Shown: positions 1 to 7,268, counted from the stretch's first letter. The stretch: 7,492 nucleotides of DNA from Acetatifactor sp. (GCA_024699575.1 JAILPF010000581.1:1-7492), one strand, 5' to 3'. Notes: generated from the sequence alone by a model not told the origin. Program-made: numbers and translations.

Positions 1-985
1 AGTTCAAGTTAAACAACCAATCTCCACCATTTGTATATACCATATATACATCCTGAGTTCCAGTTACTTTTGCTAAATCAGGTAATTCTGCAGTAAAGGT
101 ATCCCAGTTACTCCAGTCACCTGTTCCGGGAATCTTGCAGGTGCCAACCAGTTCACCGTCAACTGCTCCGAGACGAATTTCGACATCTCCACCTTCTTCC
201 ATAGCAGAAGATGCTCTGAAAGATACCTGCTCAAATCCGCCTTCGCCAAAGTCAAGTTTGTAAGAAGTCCAGAATCCGTTCTGGATACCGCCAAGGTTGT
301 CTCCACCGGTTGCATCGGATGTACCTTCTACTACAACACCCTCTGAACCGGCAAAGCTTTCACACTCAATCTGATTACTTGCATCTGCAACCTGGTATAA
401 CTGGAACCAGTTCAGATTGTAAAGATACTCATCGCCGGAGAATACAAAGTACAATGTTTTCTCTCTTGCAAATGCTTCCAGATTAGGAAGATCAACATTT
501 ACTGTTGTATAATTTGACCAGTCACCTGTTCCGGGCAGTTCTGCCTCACCAATCAGATCTCCATCGGGAGCCATGTAATGAATCTCAACTTTTCCGCCTT
601 CTGTACCGGAAGAGTAGCGAATAGCCATTGATTTGTAGCCGCCATCATGTAAGTCGATTGTATAGGATGTGTAACCGGATTTATTTAATCCTGCAAGAGA
701 ATCCGTATCATCATCATTGGAGCCTTCTGTACCGACTCCTTCACTTTCTTCAAAGTTCTCAAACTCGATACGTCCCGCAGCATCCAGAGCACTGCTCTCA
801 GGAGCGGCCTCTTCTTCAACAGTTTCTTCCACTTCTTCCACTGTTTCTTCAGGCTCTTCCTCCACAGTTTCCTGTACTTCTTCCTGAGTCTCCTCAGCAG
901 GAGCCTCTGTCTGCTCCTGTCCACAGCCAACAGCTGTCAAAACCATCGCAATACATAACATGCAACTTAGTAACCTTTTTTTCAT
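1..985 (-). CDS. Surface lipoprotein with acidic stalk and tandem CBM6 modules (3' end outside window)
   Basis: Only the first 328 residues are visible; the frame stays open through the left edge. The ATG at 985-983 follows GGAGGGA by 5 bases. Residues 1-21 form a lipoprotein signal peptide (MKKR, a hydrophobic stretch, then TAVGC with the lipidated Cys21). Residues 22-70 are a Glu/Thr/Val-rich linker, probably a stalk that lifts the protein off the membrane. Two similar modules of about 135 residues follow. Each opens with an IExExF strand (IEFENF 73-78, IECESF 206-211), carries a PGTGDWSN loop (151-158, 286-293), and the first closes with the CBM6-like NLNWFQLY (190-197). CBM6 modules are calcium-binding beta-sandwiches that bind glycans. 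No catalytic domain is visible, although one could follow in the missing part. The gene starts 43 bases after the GH76 mannanase stop, so it is very likely co-transcribed. Inferred role: a cell-surface mannan-binding protein that supports the neighbouring mannanase. The specificity is inferred from context only. Confidence 0.86.
   Translation of the reverse strand, partial: MKKRLLSCMLCIAMVLTAVGCGQEQTEAPAEETQEEVQETVEEEPEETVEEVEETVEEEAAPESSALDAAGRIEFENFEESEGVGTEGSNDDDTDSLAGLNKSGYTSYTIDLHDGGYKSMAIRYSSGTEGGKVEIHYMAPDGDLIGEAELPGTGDWSNYTTVNVDLPNLEAFAREKTLYFVFSGDEYLYNLNWFQLYQVADASNQIECESFAGSEGVVVEGTSDATGGDNLGGIQNGFWTSYKLDFGEGGFEQVSFRASSAMEEGGDVEIRLGAVDGELVGTCKIPGTGDWSNWDTFTAELPDLAKVTGTQDVYMVYTNGGDWLFNLN
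113..535. repeat. 18-nt direct repeat marking the two CBM6 modules (113-130 and 518-535)
   Basis: The sequence ccagtcacctgttccggg occurs identically at 113-130 and 518-535, which is 405 bases or exactly 135 codons apart. It encodes the shared PGTGDW motif of the two CBM6 modules. The in-frame spacing and the similarity of the flanking protein support an origin by duplication of one module. The rest of the modules has diverged, so the copy event is not recent. Confidence 0.85.
803..918 (-). repeat. Low-complexity Glu/Thr/Val-rich linker coding repeat
   Basis: This stretch of the CBM6 lipoprotein gene encodes roughly residues 23-61, about half of them glutamate, with short recurring units such as EETVEE and EEVEET. 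At the DNA level the plus strand is a pyrimidine-rich run of ttcttcc-like units. It probably acts as an extended, highly charged spacer after the lipidated cysteine. The GH76 lipoprotein next door has a comparable but less repetitive acidic linker. Confidence 0.7.
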
Positions 986-1011
986 ATTTATCCCTCCATT
1001 TTCTATTATCT

Positions 1012-1029
1012 ATACCGCTTTCGCAGTAT
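1012..1029 (-). other. Intercistronic hairpin with GAAA tetraloop
   Basis: Directly at the stop codon of the GH76 gene, the transcript can form a 7-bp stem, ATACTGC with GCGGTAT (one G-U wobble), closed by a GAAA loop of the stable GNRA type. No T tract follows, so it does not look like an intrinsic terminator. It may protect the upstream message or tune the ratio of the mannanase to the CBM6 lipoprotein. The call rests on visible base pairing only. Confidence 0.4.
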
Positions 1030-2582
1030 TAAGATACAAATTGAAACCCTGAAATTGTGATACCTTCACAAGTTTTTGGAAATACCAGATAGATCCTCTG
1101 TGTACCGTCAATCCCCTGCACATCCAAATCTGCATTTCCGTCCTGTCCGACAAGAACGGTACCCAATCGTTCTCCGTCCGGTGTCCCTAGTCGAATCTCT
1201 ATTGAGACATCAGCATCCCCGTTTGATTTGATGTTGATATGACTATATGCTTCCGGGAATTTAATGTTTGCATATTCCAGATATGCATTTTCTTCAATTA
1301 CATCCAGTGTCAATGCTCCGTCTTTTCGCTCTGTTACAAGCAACTTTCCACAGCGTGTAAACTCGTCTGCATTGTTAAATTCTGCTGCCTTCAGTGAAGT
1401 TTTACAGCTTTCCTTGCAGTTATTCAGCGCAGATACTGCAGTGGAAGCACTGAATGGAATAATCTTACCTTCATCGGAGGCTTTCATATCCCAGGTGGTT
1501 CCCACGATTCCCTTGGAATTTCTGTTCCCCCATGCAGTCATTGCATTTTTCTTCATCCATTCCATGACATCCGGTTGATTGCAGTTGGTAGCGAAGCAAT
1601 ACATCCATCTTGCGAGAATACCCTTGAAACCAACCAGGTCTCCACTGTTGTCTTCATTGTTCATGATACCGCCATGATACATCTCTTCCATAGTGTAATC
1701 CGAAGCTCTTCTTGCTCTGGATAAGTAAGCACCCTCGCCGGTATGCATATACAACAATGTATTGGCACCGATAAACGTACCCTGATTGTAGGTTGAAGCC
1801 CAATGATTTTTCTTGCCGTTCATTTCGTAGGCATCATAGACGTGACCGGTATCCTCTTCATAAATGTTACCAACTACCCAGTCCATGATTTGCTTTGCTT
1901 TATCATAATAGCTTTCATCATGTAACGCATCGCCCAACAGGCATGCGGCAATAGCTGCCGGACAGTTGATACATGCATTTTTGGTAGTATTCTCTATTCT
2001 CCAAAACAAGCCGCCGCCCAGATCATCGCTCCAGGCTCTGTCCCATACAAGATTAAAATGCTTCTTGGCAGTCTCCAGAAATTCCTTATCTCCGGTGCAA
2101 TTATATGCTCTTGTACATGCAATGGTAATCCACATGATGTCATCATTGAATTCATTCCAGGACCAATCCTCACCCTGTGTCTTCTTGAATCCTTTGAAGA
2201 TTTCATTTATCATGTCATAGTATCTTTTATCACCTGTATGCTCATATGCATCAATCACGATTTCATAAATCTCTGCCTGGTCCCAAAAGTTCAGGTTAAG
2301 GAATAATCCGTAATCCTCAATTTTGCTTCGGAAGTAATATTCGTTTATGTAGTTTGTGAAACTTTCGTATGCCGCTTCCTCAACCGTATAAGTCTTGTTC
2401 ATGTTATCCTCCACACCTGCCATTGTTTCATCAGACTCCGCAGACTTTTCGGATTCCTCCACTGTCTGTTCGACAGCAGCAGACTCTTCGGAAGCAGGAC
2501 CGTTGCCGGAACAGCCTGCCAGCAAAATACTGGATGCTACACCTAAACAGGCTATTCTTTTTCCTATCTTGCTTTTGATAAT
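1029..2582 (-). CDS. GH76 endo-alpha-1,6-mannanase lipoprotein with CBM6-like C-terminal domain
   Basis: A 517-residue secreted, lipid-anchored enzyme predicted to cleave internal alpha-1,6-mannosidic bonds of fungal-type mannan. The signal peptide begins MIKSKIGKR and ends in the lipobox LLAGC (Cys24). An acidic Ser/Glu linker follows to about residue 60. The (alpha/alpha)6-barrel occupies about 62-395: the paired aspartates in NDDIMW (Asp147-Asp148) match the GH76 catalytic Asp-Asp pair, and GGGLFWR (189-195) and YNQGTFIG (265-272) are further GH76-type motifs. Residues about 404-517 resemble a CBM6-type beta-sandwich (YLEYANIKF, IEIRLGTPDGE, final GFQF). The start is unusual. Frame-compatible codons between the TAA at 2612-2610 and the signal peptide include no ATG, GTG or TTG. 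The ATT at 2582 lies 6 bases after GGAGG and is taken as the start; ATC at 2579 is the alternative. The first conventional in-frame start, TTG at 2525, would delete the signal peptide. The gene has its own promoter and shares a transcript with the CBM6 lipoprotein downstream. Family call firm; exact substrate inferred. Confidence 0.9.
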   Translation of the reverse strand: MIKSKIGKRIACLGVASSILLAGCSGNGPASEESAAVEQTVEESEKSAESDETMAGVEDNMNKTYTVEEAAYESFTNYINEYYFRSKIEDYGLFLNLNFWDQAEIYEIVIDAYEHTGDKRYYDMINEIFKGFKKTQGEDWSWNEFNDDIMWITIACTRAYNCTGDKEFLETAKKHFNLVWDRAWSDDLGGGLFWRIENTTKNACINCPAAIAACLLGDALHDESYYDKAKQIMDWVVGNIYEEDTGHVYDAYEMNGKKNHWASTYNQGTFIGANTLLYMHTGEGAYLSRARRASDYTMEEMYHGGIMNNEDNSGDLVGFKGILARWMYCFATNCNQPDVMEWMKKNAMTAWGNRNSKGIVGTTWDMKASDEGKIIPFSASTAVSALNNCKESCKTSLKAAEFNNADEFTRCGKLLVTERKDGALTLDVIEENAYLEYANIKFPEAYSHINIKSNGDADVSIEIRLGTPDGERLGTVLVGQDGNADLDVQGIDGTQRIYLVFPKTCEGITISGFQFVS

Positions 2583-2588
2583 CTCAAT

Positions 2589-2593
2589 CCTCC
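2589..2593 (-). promoter_or_regulatory. Ribosome binding site (GGAGG) that points to an ATT start for the GH76 gene
   Basis: GGAGG lies 6 bases before an in-frame ATT (2582-2580) and 9 before an in-frame ATC (2579-2577). The other genes here place their start 7 bases after GGAGG. An ATG overlaps the site at 2595-2593, but its frame reads only three codons (Met-Glu-Asp) before TGA, so it cannot start the enzyme. Confidence 0.65.
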
Positions 2594-2634
2594 ATCTCCA
2601 AGATTGGTATTATTTTTAAATTCTAATGATATAA

Positions 2635-2679
2635 TGACATATCATATATGTATAATATATATTTTTTAATGATATGTCA
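2635..2679. promoter_or_regulatory. Putative operator pair: 11-bp perfect inverted repeat flanking the GH76 promoter core
   Basis: The plus strand reads tgacatatcat at 2635-2645 and its exact reverse complement atgatatgtca at 2669-2679, separated by 23 bases. One arm overlaps the -35 box and the other falls on the expected transcription start. Each arm is itself nearly palindromic (TGAYATRTCA). This geometry fits a repressor that binds both sides of the core promoter. The regulator is not in the window, and its family cannot be told from the motif. Confidence 0.6.
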
Positions 2680-2680
2680 A
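2652..2680 (-). promoter_or_regulatory. Sigma-A type promoter for the GH76 / CBM6 lipoprotein genes
   Basis: On the minus strand a perfect -35 TTGACA (2680-2675) is followed by a 17-bp spacer and the -10 TATTAT (2657-2652). This puts the transcription start near 2645 and gives a leader of about 60 bases before the GH76 start. The region is extremely AT-rich. The promoter makes the two surface genes at least partly independent of the GH38-GH125 message upstream. Confidence 0.75.
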
Positions 2681-2687
2681 TACATAT

Positions 2688-2706
2688 ACTATAAATAATG
2701 TATAGT
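2688..2706. repeat. Small AT-only inverted repeat in the GH125-GH76 gap
   Basis: Arms actata (2688-2693) and tatagt (2701-2706) are perfect complements around a 7-base loop. In the minus-strand transcript no T tract follows, so it is unlikely to end GH125 transcription. On the plus strand a T-rich run follows, but no plus-strand gene precedes it. I see no convincing intrinsic terminator between GH125 and GH76, so read-through between the two transcription units is plausible. Confidence 0.3.
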
Positions 2707-2748
2707 TTTTTATTATTATTCCTATTTTTTTTGTATAACCTGCGATGA

Positions 2749-4023
2749 TTAGAAGAACTTCTCCTCCATCAGATTCTCCAGCAGTTCAGCAAACAGGGTA
2801 TTTGCCCATGCAAACCAGGGTCTTGTATACTCTTCCGGATTGCTCGGATTAAATGCCTCGTGCATAAAGTTTGTTCCCGCATGGGTCTTAGACAGCATCT
2901 CCAGGCAGCTTAATATCTCTTCTCTGCTTCCCGAGGTCAATGCCTGCATCACAATGCCGATATGCCAGATATATCCTTCCGGCGTATGAGGGCTACCCAC
3001 ACCTCTTGCAATTGTTCCGACCTTATAGTACGGATTATCCTCTGACAGAATAAACTTTCGTGTATTCTGATAATAAGGGTCTTCCCTATCGCAGTAATCC
3101 AGATAGGGCATAGCCAGAAGGCTGGGGGAATTTGCATCATCCATCAGGTTATAATTGCCAAATCCGTCTGTTTCATAAGCATACATCTTACCGTATTTGG
3201 GATGCTGTACCATTCCGTAGGTCATGATGCCATCCTGGATTTCTTCATACAGTTTTTTGCATTTCTCAGCCATTTCTTCGTCCTGATATGCTGTTCGGCA
3301 GATTTCTTCCGCATACTGCAATGCTTTGACAGCCATCATGTTTGAAGGAATCAGATACCCAAAGGTACAGCAGTCATCTGAAGGGCGGAAGCCGGACCAT
3401 GTCATGCCGGTAATATTTACAGGGCGCCCTTTTCCTTCTCTGGGAAGAGTGTCCGTTTTTGCACAGTTGTATCTTTGGAAAGAATACTCCGATTTGCTGT
3501 GGTTCTGTTCTGTGCGGAATACTTTGTAAACAGCGCTGATCATCTTACGGAAGGTCTCTGTGAATATGCTGTCGATTCCGATTGTTTTCCAGTAGGTGTT
3601 AGCCAGATACAGCGGTGCACACAGAGAATCTATTTCGTACTTTCTCTCCCACACGTGGTCGTTTCGCAAGGTTTCATCCTTATGGCCTGCACCGTTTCTG
3701 CTCTCATTGAAAGCATTGGCATAGGGATCCAGGCAGACAAACTCTGCCTGTTTCTCAATAATATTCTCCAGAATCTTCTGAAGCTCTTTATCCTCTGTCG
3801 CAAATCTCACATACGGTCTTACCTGTGCTGCAGAATCCCGAAGCCACATAGCCGGGATGTCTCCCGTGATAACAAAATTGCTGCCATCCTCCAGTTCTTT
3901 GACTGTGGTCTCAATCGTATTTAAAAAGCATTGCTTTACCAATCCCGCAAGAGGTTCATAATGTTCTTTATAGTACTTCTCCAATTCCTCTGCTCTTTTT
4001 TCCAAAATTGCAGGTATTTTCAT
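2749..4023 (-). CDS. GH125 exo-alpha-1,6-mannosidase, cytoplasmic
   Basis: A 424-residue, full-length member of family GH125, which are inverting, metal-independent enzymes that remove terminal alpha-1,6-linked mannose. Family signatures in order are TGDIPAMWLRDSAAQVRPY (53-71), the NDHVWERKYEIDSLC stretch (121-135), GMTWSGFRPSDD (206-217), GSPHTPEGYIWHIG (343-356) and MHEAFNP (387-393). By motif position, Asp216 is the likely general acid and Glu389 the likely general base, matching the Asp and Glu described for clostridial GH125. There is no signal peptide or membrane segment, so the enzyme should act in the cytoplasm on imported oligosaccharides. The ATG at 4023 follows GGGTGGAG closely. 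The gene begins 23 bases after the GH38 stop, so the two are almost certainly one operon. In this setting it would strip the alpha-1,6 backbone pieces made by GH76, once side chains are removed. N-glycan mannose is the alternative substrate known for this family. Confidence 0.97.
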   Translation of the reverse strand: MKIPAILEKRAEELEKYYKEHYEPLAGLVKQCFLNTIETTVKELEDGSNFVITGDIPAMWLRDSAAQVRPYVRFATEDKELQKILENIIEKQAEFVCLDPYANAFNESRNGAGHKDETLRNDHVWERKYEIDSLCAPLYLANTYWKTIGIDSIFTETFRKMISAVYKVFRTEQNHSKSEYSFQRYNCAKTDTLPREGKGRPVNITGMTWSGFRPSDDCCTFGYLIPSNMMAVKALQYAEEICRTAYQDEEMAEKCKKLYEEIQDGIMTYGMVQHPKYGKMYAYETDGFGNYNLMDDANSPSLLAMPYLDYCDREDPYYQNTRKFILSEDNPYYKVGTIARGVGSPHTPEGYIWHIGIVMQALTSGSREEILSCLEMLSKTHAGTNFMHEAFNPSNPEEYTRPWFAWANTLFAELLENLMEEKFF

Positions 4024-4046
4024 CTCTCCACCCTTTCTAAACCTTT

Positions 4047-7000
4047 CTATTTTTCCACTCGAAGTGTCTTGATTTCAAATGGTGTGAAGCTCAGATTGAT
4101 CTCATCACCATTCACTGAAACTTCCTGTTCTTTGTTCTCCAGCAAATCGCACAGGTAAACCTTTCTGCCTTCGCAGAGCGGTAATTTCACTTTTGTATTG
4201 CAGGTTGATTTATAGCATTCATACAATCGGATAATGATGTCTCCGCTCTTGTCATCTGCAGGTTTCACAGTATCCAGAATTACCGCATCACTGTCTGCGG
4301 AAAATCCGCTGAAGGTATCCGTATAACCTGCTACAAGTTGCGGTTCAACGTTGAATTCATATCCTTCCTGTACCACTTTGCTGTTCTCAAAAGCACCTTC
4401 CCAGGCGGTAAAGCCGTATCTGAAGGTATGCTTTCTGTTGTCCGCACGCATTTCCGGTGATGCTGCTGCCGTCAAAAGTGAGAGTTCAAGGCTGGAATCA
4501 TTCATTCCGATACCGTATTTGCAATCGTTCAGAACGGCTCCACCGTGCGATCCATCGCAGAGCGCACTGTATCTGTGGTTGCTTACCTCAAAACGATCTT
4601 TATCACTCAATCTGGACTTATGGGTCGGTCTCTTCACATAACCGAACTGAATCTCATTGATTGCATCCTGAGCAAATACATTCATCGGGAATGCCACCTT
4701 CAGGAGTTTATGAAGTTCTTTCCAGTCTATTGTCATTTCCACATCCAGACGTTTTCCGAATGCATTCAGACTGATTATCTGCTCAAACTCTGATTCACCG
4801 ATGATACCTGTAACCTTTACCTGCGCTCTCAACCCGTCTGAACAGATAATTTCAACAGATGTATTCCGTGCTCCTTCTACCTCCTGCAATGCATAGTTGG
4901 AATCTATGTCCCACGCATCAAATACTCTCGGAACACTTTTAAACATGCGAAGATGATTCATGGGCTCTTTCGCAAATTCACAGTCGAATCCGTTTAATCT
5001 GTAAGAAATGATCTCACCATCTTTATTGATGAGCACCTGCACATAATCGTTTTCCATCAGCACACCGTCTTTTGTCTTTATCGCATATGCTTTCTGTGTA
5101 ATTTCTGTCTCTTCGCAAGGCACAAGACTAATGCCACCGAGCGCAGGAAGTTCTACACACGCCTGTACTTTTCCGTTCTCAGACTGTACCGGAACCTTTT
5201 TGCCATTTTCTGTAACAGCACCTTTTGCAAATTCCTGTGGCAGTTCCACGATTGCAGATCTCTCAAAGCCCAGAGAATTCAGAACCGTCAAGGCTCCTTT
5301 TTTCTTCTCGCTGCCTTCTACAAGGGCTTCCTTGGCTTTCTCAAGAAGAGCACCTGCACTCTCTCTGATTTCTTCCGCCTTTTCTTCCACATACTCATAT
5401 ACTTCTTTGATGGATGAACCGGGCAGAATATCATGGAACTGTAAGGTCAGCAATTCTTTCCAAAGCTGCTCTGTCTGTGCTTCGTTTCCGTTTTCCAGTC
5501 TGCCGCTTGCCTGTGCCAGCGCACTCCATGCTTCCAACTCTCGTAGCAGCAATTCATTCTTACGGTTATTTTTCTTTGTCATCGCCTGAGTGGTATAGGT
5601 TCCTCTGTGTGCGGTAAAATACAATTCACCATCCCAGGTCTCCTTGGGTCCGCCCAGTTTCTCCATGTCCTCAAAGAATTCTGTAGGTCCGGCCAGTTTT
5701 ACCTCTACACCGCCTTCCAGATTCTTCTGTCTCAAAGCGTATTCAATATGATCTCTTGCGGGACCGCCGCCGCCGTCACCGTATCCGAAGGGAATCAAGA
5801 ATCCCTCCAGGTCGTGTACCTGGCGTCTTTCTTTCCATGTCCTGTTCATGGATTCCGGTGCAGTATCGTAAGTATAGCTTGTAGGCAGGAAGGTCACAAT
5901 GGAAGAACCGTCCATTCCCCGCCAGTTGAAATAATGATACGGGAATTCCTCACCTTCGTTGTAACTCCAGAAAATTTTCTGTGTCACGAGGTATTTCACG
6001 CCGGTCTTCCTCAAAATCTGAGGAAGGACCGCACTATATCCAAAGGTATCCGGCAGCCACAACAATTCGCTGTCTATACCGAACATTTCCTTGTAGTATT
6101 TTTTGCCATAAAGGACCTGACGAACCAGTGCTTCTCCGGAAGCCATATTGGTATCCGGTTCCACCCACATTGCGCCGTCTGCAATCCACTGTCCGTCTTT
6201 TACCTTTTTGACAATTCGCTCAAATAATTCCGGATAATGTTCACGGCACATTTCATATTCGGCAGGCTGGCTCTGGATGAATTTATACTCCGGATATTCC
6301 TCCATCAGACGAAGCTGTGCTGCAAAGGTTCGGGAAGTTTTCCTTCTTGTCTCCTCAATCGGCCACAGCCATACCAGATCCAGATGTGCATTGCCCACTG
6401 CATAGAACTTGGGAACGGTGCTTCCATTCATCTTGCCAAGAACCGGTGCCAGTTCCGCTCTTGCCTGACGATAACTTTCATTGCGCGCTTCCGCGTCCTG
6501 TTCAAAATCTACAGTTAAAGTAAATTTCTCCAATGCTTCAGCTACATGTGCCGCACGCAGAGAGGTATCATCCATTACTCTCATAAGGCTTTGAAGTGTC
6601 ATTACATCCATGTATAACTGGTAGCAGTCTTCATTCCAAATGCCGTATGTACTTACTCCGAGAACGCATCTTTCACCCTTTTCCTCAGGGGGTTCATATG
6701 CTCCCGGCAGCACGGGTCCGGTAGCACAGCCACCCAGCTCAGATTCCGGGAAATAGTGACCTGCATAGGTCTCCATCATAATCTCATAGCTGTCTCCGGC
6801 ATGAGCGTTTCTTGCGATTGTATTATCAGAATAATATTGGTGCCTGATTCCAAGCCATCCGGCTCTATAAGTACCAAAGGACTCTCCGTTCACAAAAAGA
6901 GTCGACTCTCCGCCCGGGTTTAAGTTCAATACGATTCTCTTACCCTCTGCACTTTCCGGCAAAATCAAATCCGACTTGAACCAGCAATATTCCCTGGACA

Positions 7001-7184
7001 TTCCCCAAGTATATCCCGCTTCCACCGGTGTTACAGCGTGCTTGCGTGCTTCGTTCGGTTCAATCTGTTCCATTGTAGGATATGCAGTCCACTTTAACTC
7101 TCCAAGTGGTTGATAAAAATCTTTTTTCAACGTATGAATCCAATGATTAAGTCTACCTTCCCATTCAGAATGCATTAACTTCAT
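4047..7184 (-). CDS. GH38 alpha-mannosidase, cytoplasmic
   Basis: A full-length, 1045-residue GH38 enzyme: retaining, metal-dependent (usually zinc) alpha-mannosidases that remove terminal mannose. An N-terminal beta-rich domain (about 1-255) precedes the catalytic barrel. The metal-site motif NAHLDLVWLW gives His267 and Asp269. LWLPDTFGYS carries Asp379, the expected nucleophile and metal ligand, and LQFHDILPGS gives His584 as the fourth ligand. GYGDGGGGP (468-476) and HRGTYTTQ (527-534) are also typical of the family. A helical segment (about 535-620) and a large C-terminal beta domain ending EIKTLRVEK complete the protein. No signal peptide is seen, so it acts inside the cell. The ATG at 7184 follows GGAGG by 7 bases; a second Met at residue 4 is a weaker alternative. 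It is the first gene of the operon, just behind a strong promoter. Likely role: removal of alpha-1,2 or alpha-1,3 side-chain mannose so that GH125 can reach the alpha-1,6 chain. Linkage preference cannot be read from sequence. Confidence 0.97.
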   Translation of the reverse strand: MKLMHSEWEGRLNHWIHTLKKDFYQPLGELKWTAYPTMEQIEPNEARKHAVTPVEAGYTWGMSREYCWFKSDLILPESAEGKRIVLNLNPGGESTLFVNGESFGTYRAGWLGIRHQYYSDNTIARNAHAGDSYEIMMETYAGHYFPESELGGCATGPVLPGAYEPPEEKGERCVLGVSTYGIWNEDCYQLYMDVMTLQSLMRVMDDTSLRAAHVAEALEKFTLTVDFEQDAEARNESYRQARAELAPVLGKMNGSTVPKFYAVGNAHLDLVWLWPIEETRRKTSRTFAAQLRLMEEYPEYKFIQSQPAEYEMCREHYPELFERIVKKVKDGQWIADGAMWVEPDTNMASGEALVRQVLYGKKYYKEMFGIDSELLWLPDTFGYSAVLPQILRKTGVKYLVTQKIFWSYNEGEEFPYHYFNWRGMDGSSIVTFLPTSYTYDTAPESMNRTWKERRQVHDLEGFLIPFGYGDGGGGPARDHIEYALRQKNLEGGVEVKLAGPTEFFEDMEKLGGPKETWDGELYFTAHRGTYTTQAMTKKNNRKNELLLRELEAWSALAQASGRLENGNEAQTEQLWKELLTLQFHDILPGSSIKEVYEYVEEKAEEIRESAGALLEKAKEALVEGSEKKKGALTVLNSLGFERSAIVELPQEFAKGAVTENGKKVPVQSENGKVQACVELPALGGISLVPCEETEITQKAYAIKTKDGVLMENDYVQVLINKDGEIISYRLNGFDCEFAKEPMNHLRMFKSVPRVFDAWDIDSNYALQEVEGARNTSVEIICSDGLRAQVKVTGIIGESEFEQIISLNAFGKRLDVEMTIDWKELHKLLKVAFPMNVFAQDAINEIQFGYVKRPTHKSRLSDKDRFEVSNHRYSALCDGSHGGAVLNDCKYGIGMNDSSLELSLLTAAASPEMRADNRKHTFRYGFTAWEGAFENSKVVQEGYEFNVEPQLVAGYTDTFSGFSADSDAVILDTVKPADDKSGDIIIRLYECYKSTCNTKVKLPLCEGRKVYLCDLLENKEQEVSVNGDEINLSFTPFEIKTLRVEK

Positions 7185-7218
7185 ACCTTCTCCTCCATTT
7201 CAGGCTTAATATACTTGT

Positions 7219-7247
7219 ATTGTACATATAACATATCAATATGTCAA
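7219..7247 (-). promoter_or_regulatory. Sigma-A type promoter of the GH38-GH125 operon
   Basis: On the minus strand a perfect -35 TTGACA (7247-7242), a 17-bp spacer and the -10 TACAAT (7224-7219) predict a transcription start near 7212. The leader before the GH38 ATG is only about 27 bases, too short for a riboswitch or attenuator. Control is therefore likely to act at the promoter itself. Confidence 0.82.
7229..7247. promoter_or_regulatory. Putative operator inside the GH38 promoter
   Basis: Between and over the promoter boxes lies the perfect palindrome ACATAT-CA-ATATGT (7231-7244, plus strand). It can be read as two overlapping, inverted copies of the TGAYATRTCA motif found at the GH76 promoter (TAACATATCA 7229-7238, CAATATGTCA 7237-7246). 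Both promoters share the run TTGACATAT on the minus strand. A protein bound here would block RNA polymerase, which suggests repression relieved by a mannose-containing inducer. Confidence 0.55.
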
Positions 7248-7268
7248 GTAATTCTGCAATGCTATGTC

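Noticed and set aside
628..1032. Plus-strand open frame of 134 codons
   Set aside because: It lies opposite the start and Glu-rich linker of the CBM6 lipoprotein; its Leu/Pro/Gln-rich product is what the antisense of GAA/GAG codons gives, and it has no ribosome site or family motif.
1029..2525. GH76 gene starting at TTG 2525
   Set aside because: This start would place translation inside the signal peptide, leaving only four residues before the lipid-modified cysteine, and no ribosome site precedes it at the right distance.
3475..3924. Plus-strand open frame of 149 codons
   Set aside because: Antisense to conserved GH125 motifs, with no promoter or ribosome site; a shadow frame.
5607..6227. 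Plus-strand open frame of 206 codons
   Set aside because: Fully antisense to the conserved catalytic part of GH38, with no recognisable domain; a shadow frame.
7185..7212. Riboswitch or attenuator in the GH38 leader
   Set aside because: The predicted leader is only about 27 bases, too short for such a structure.
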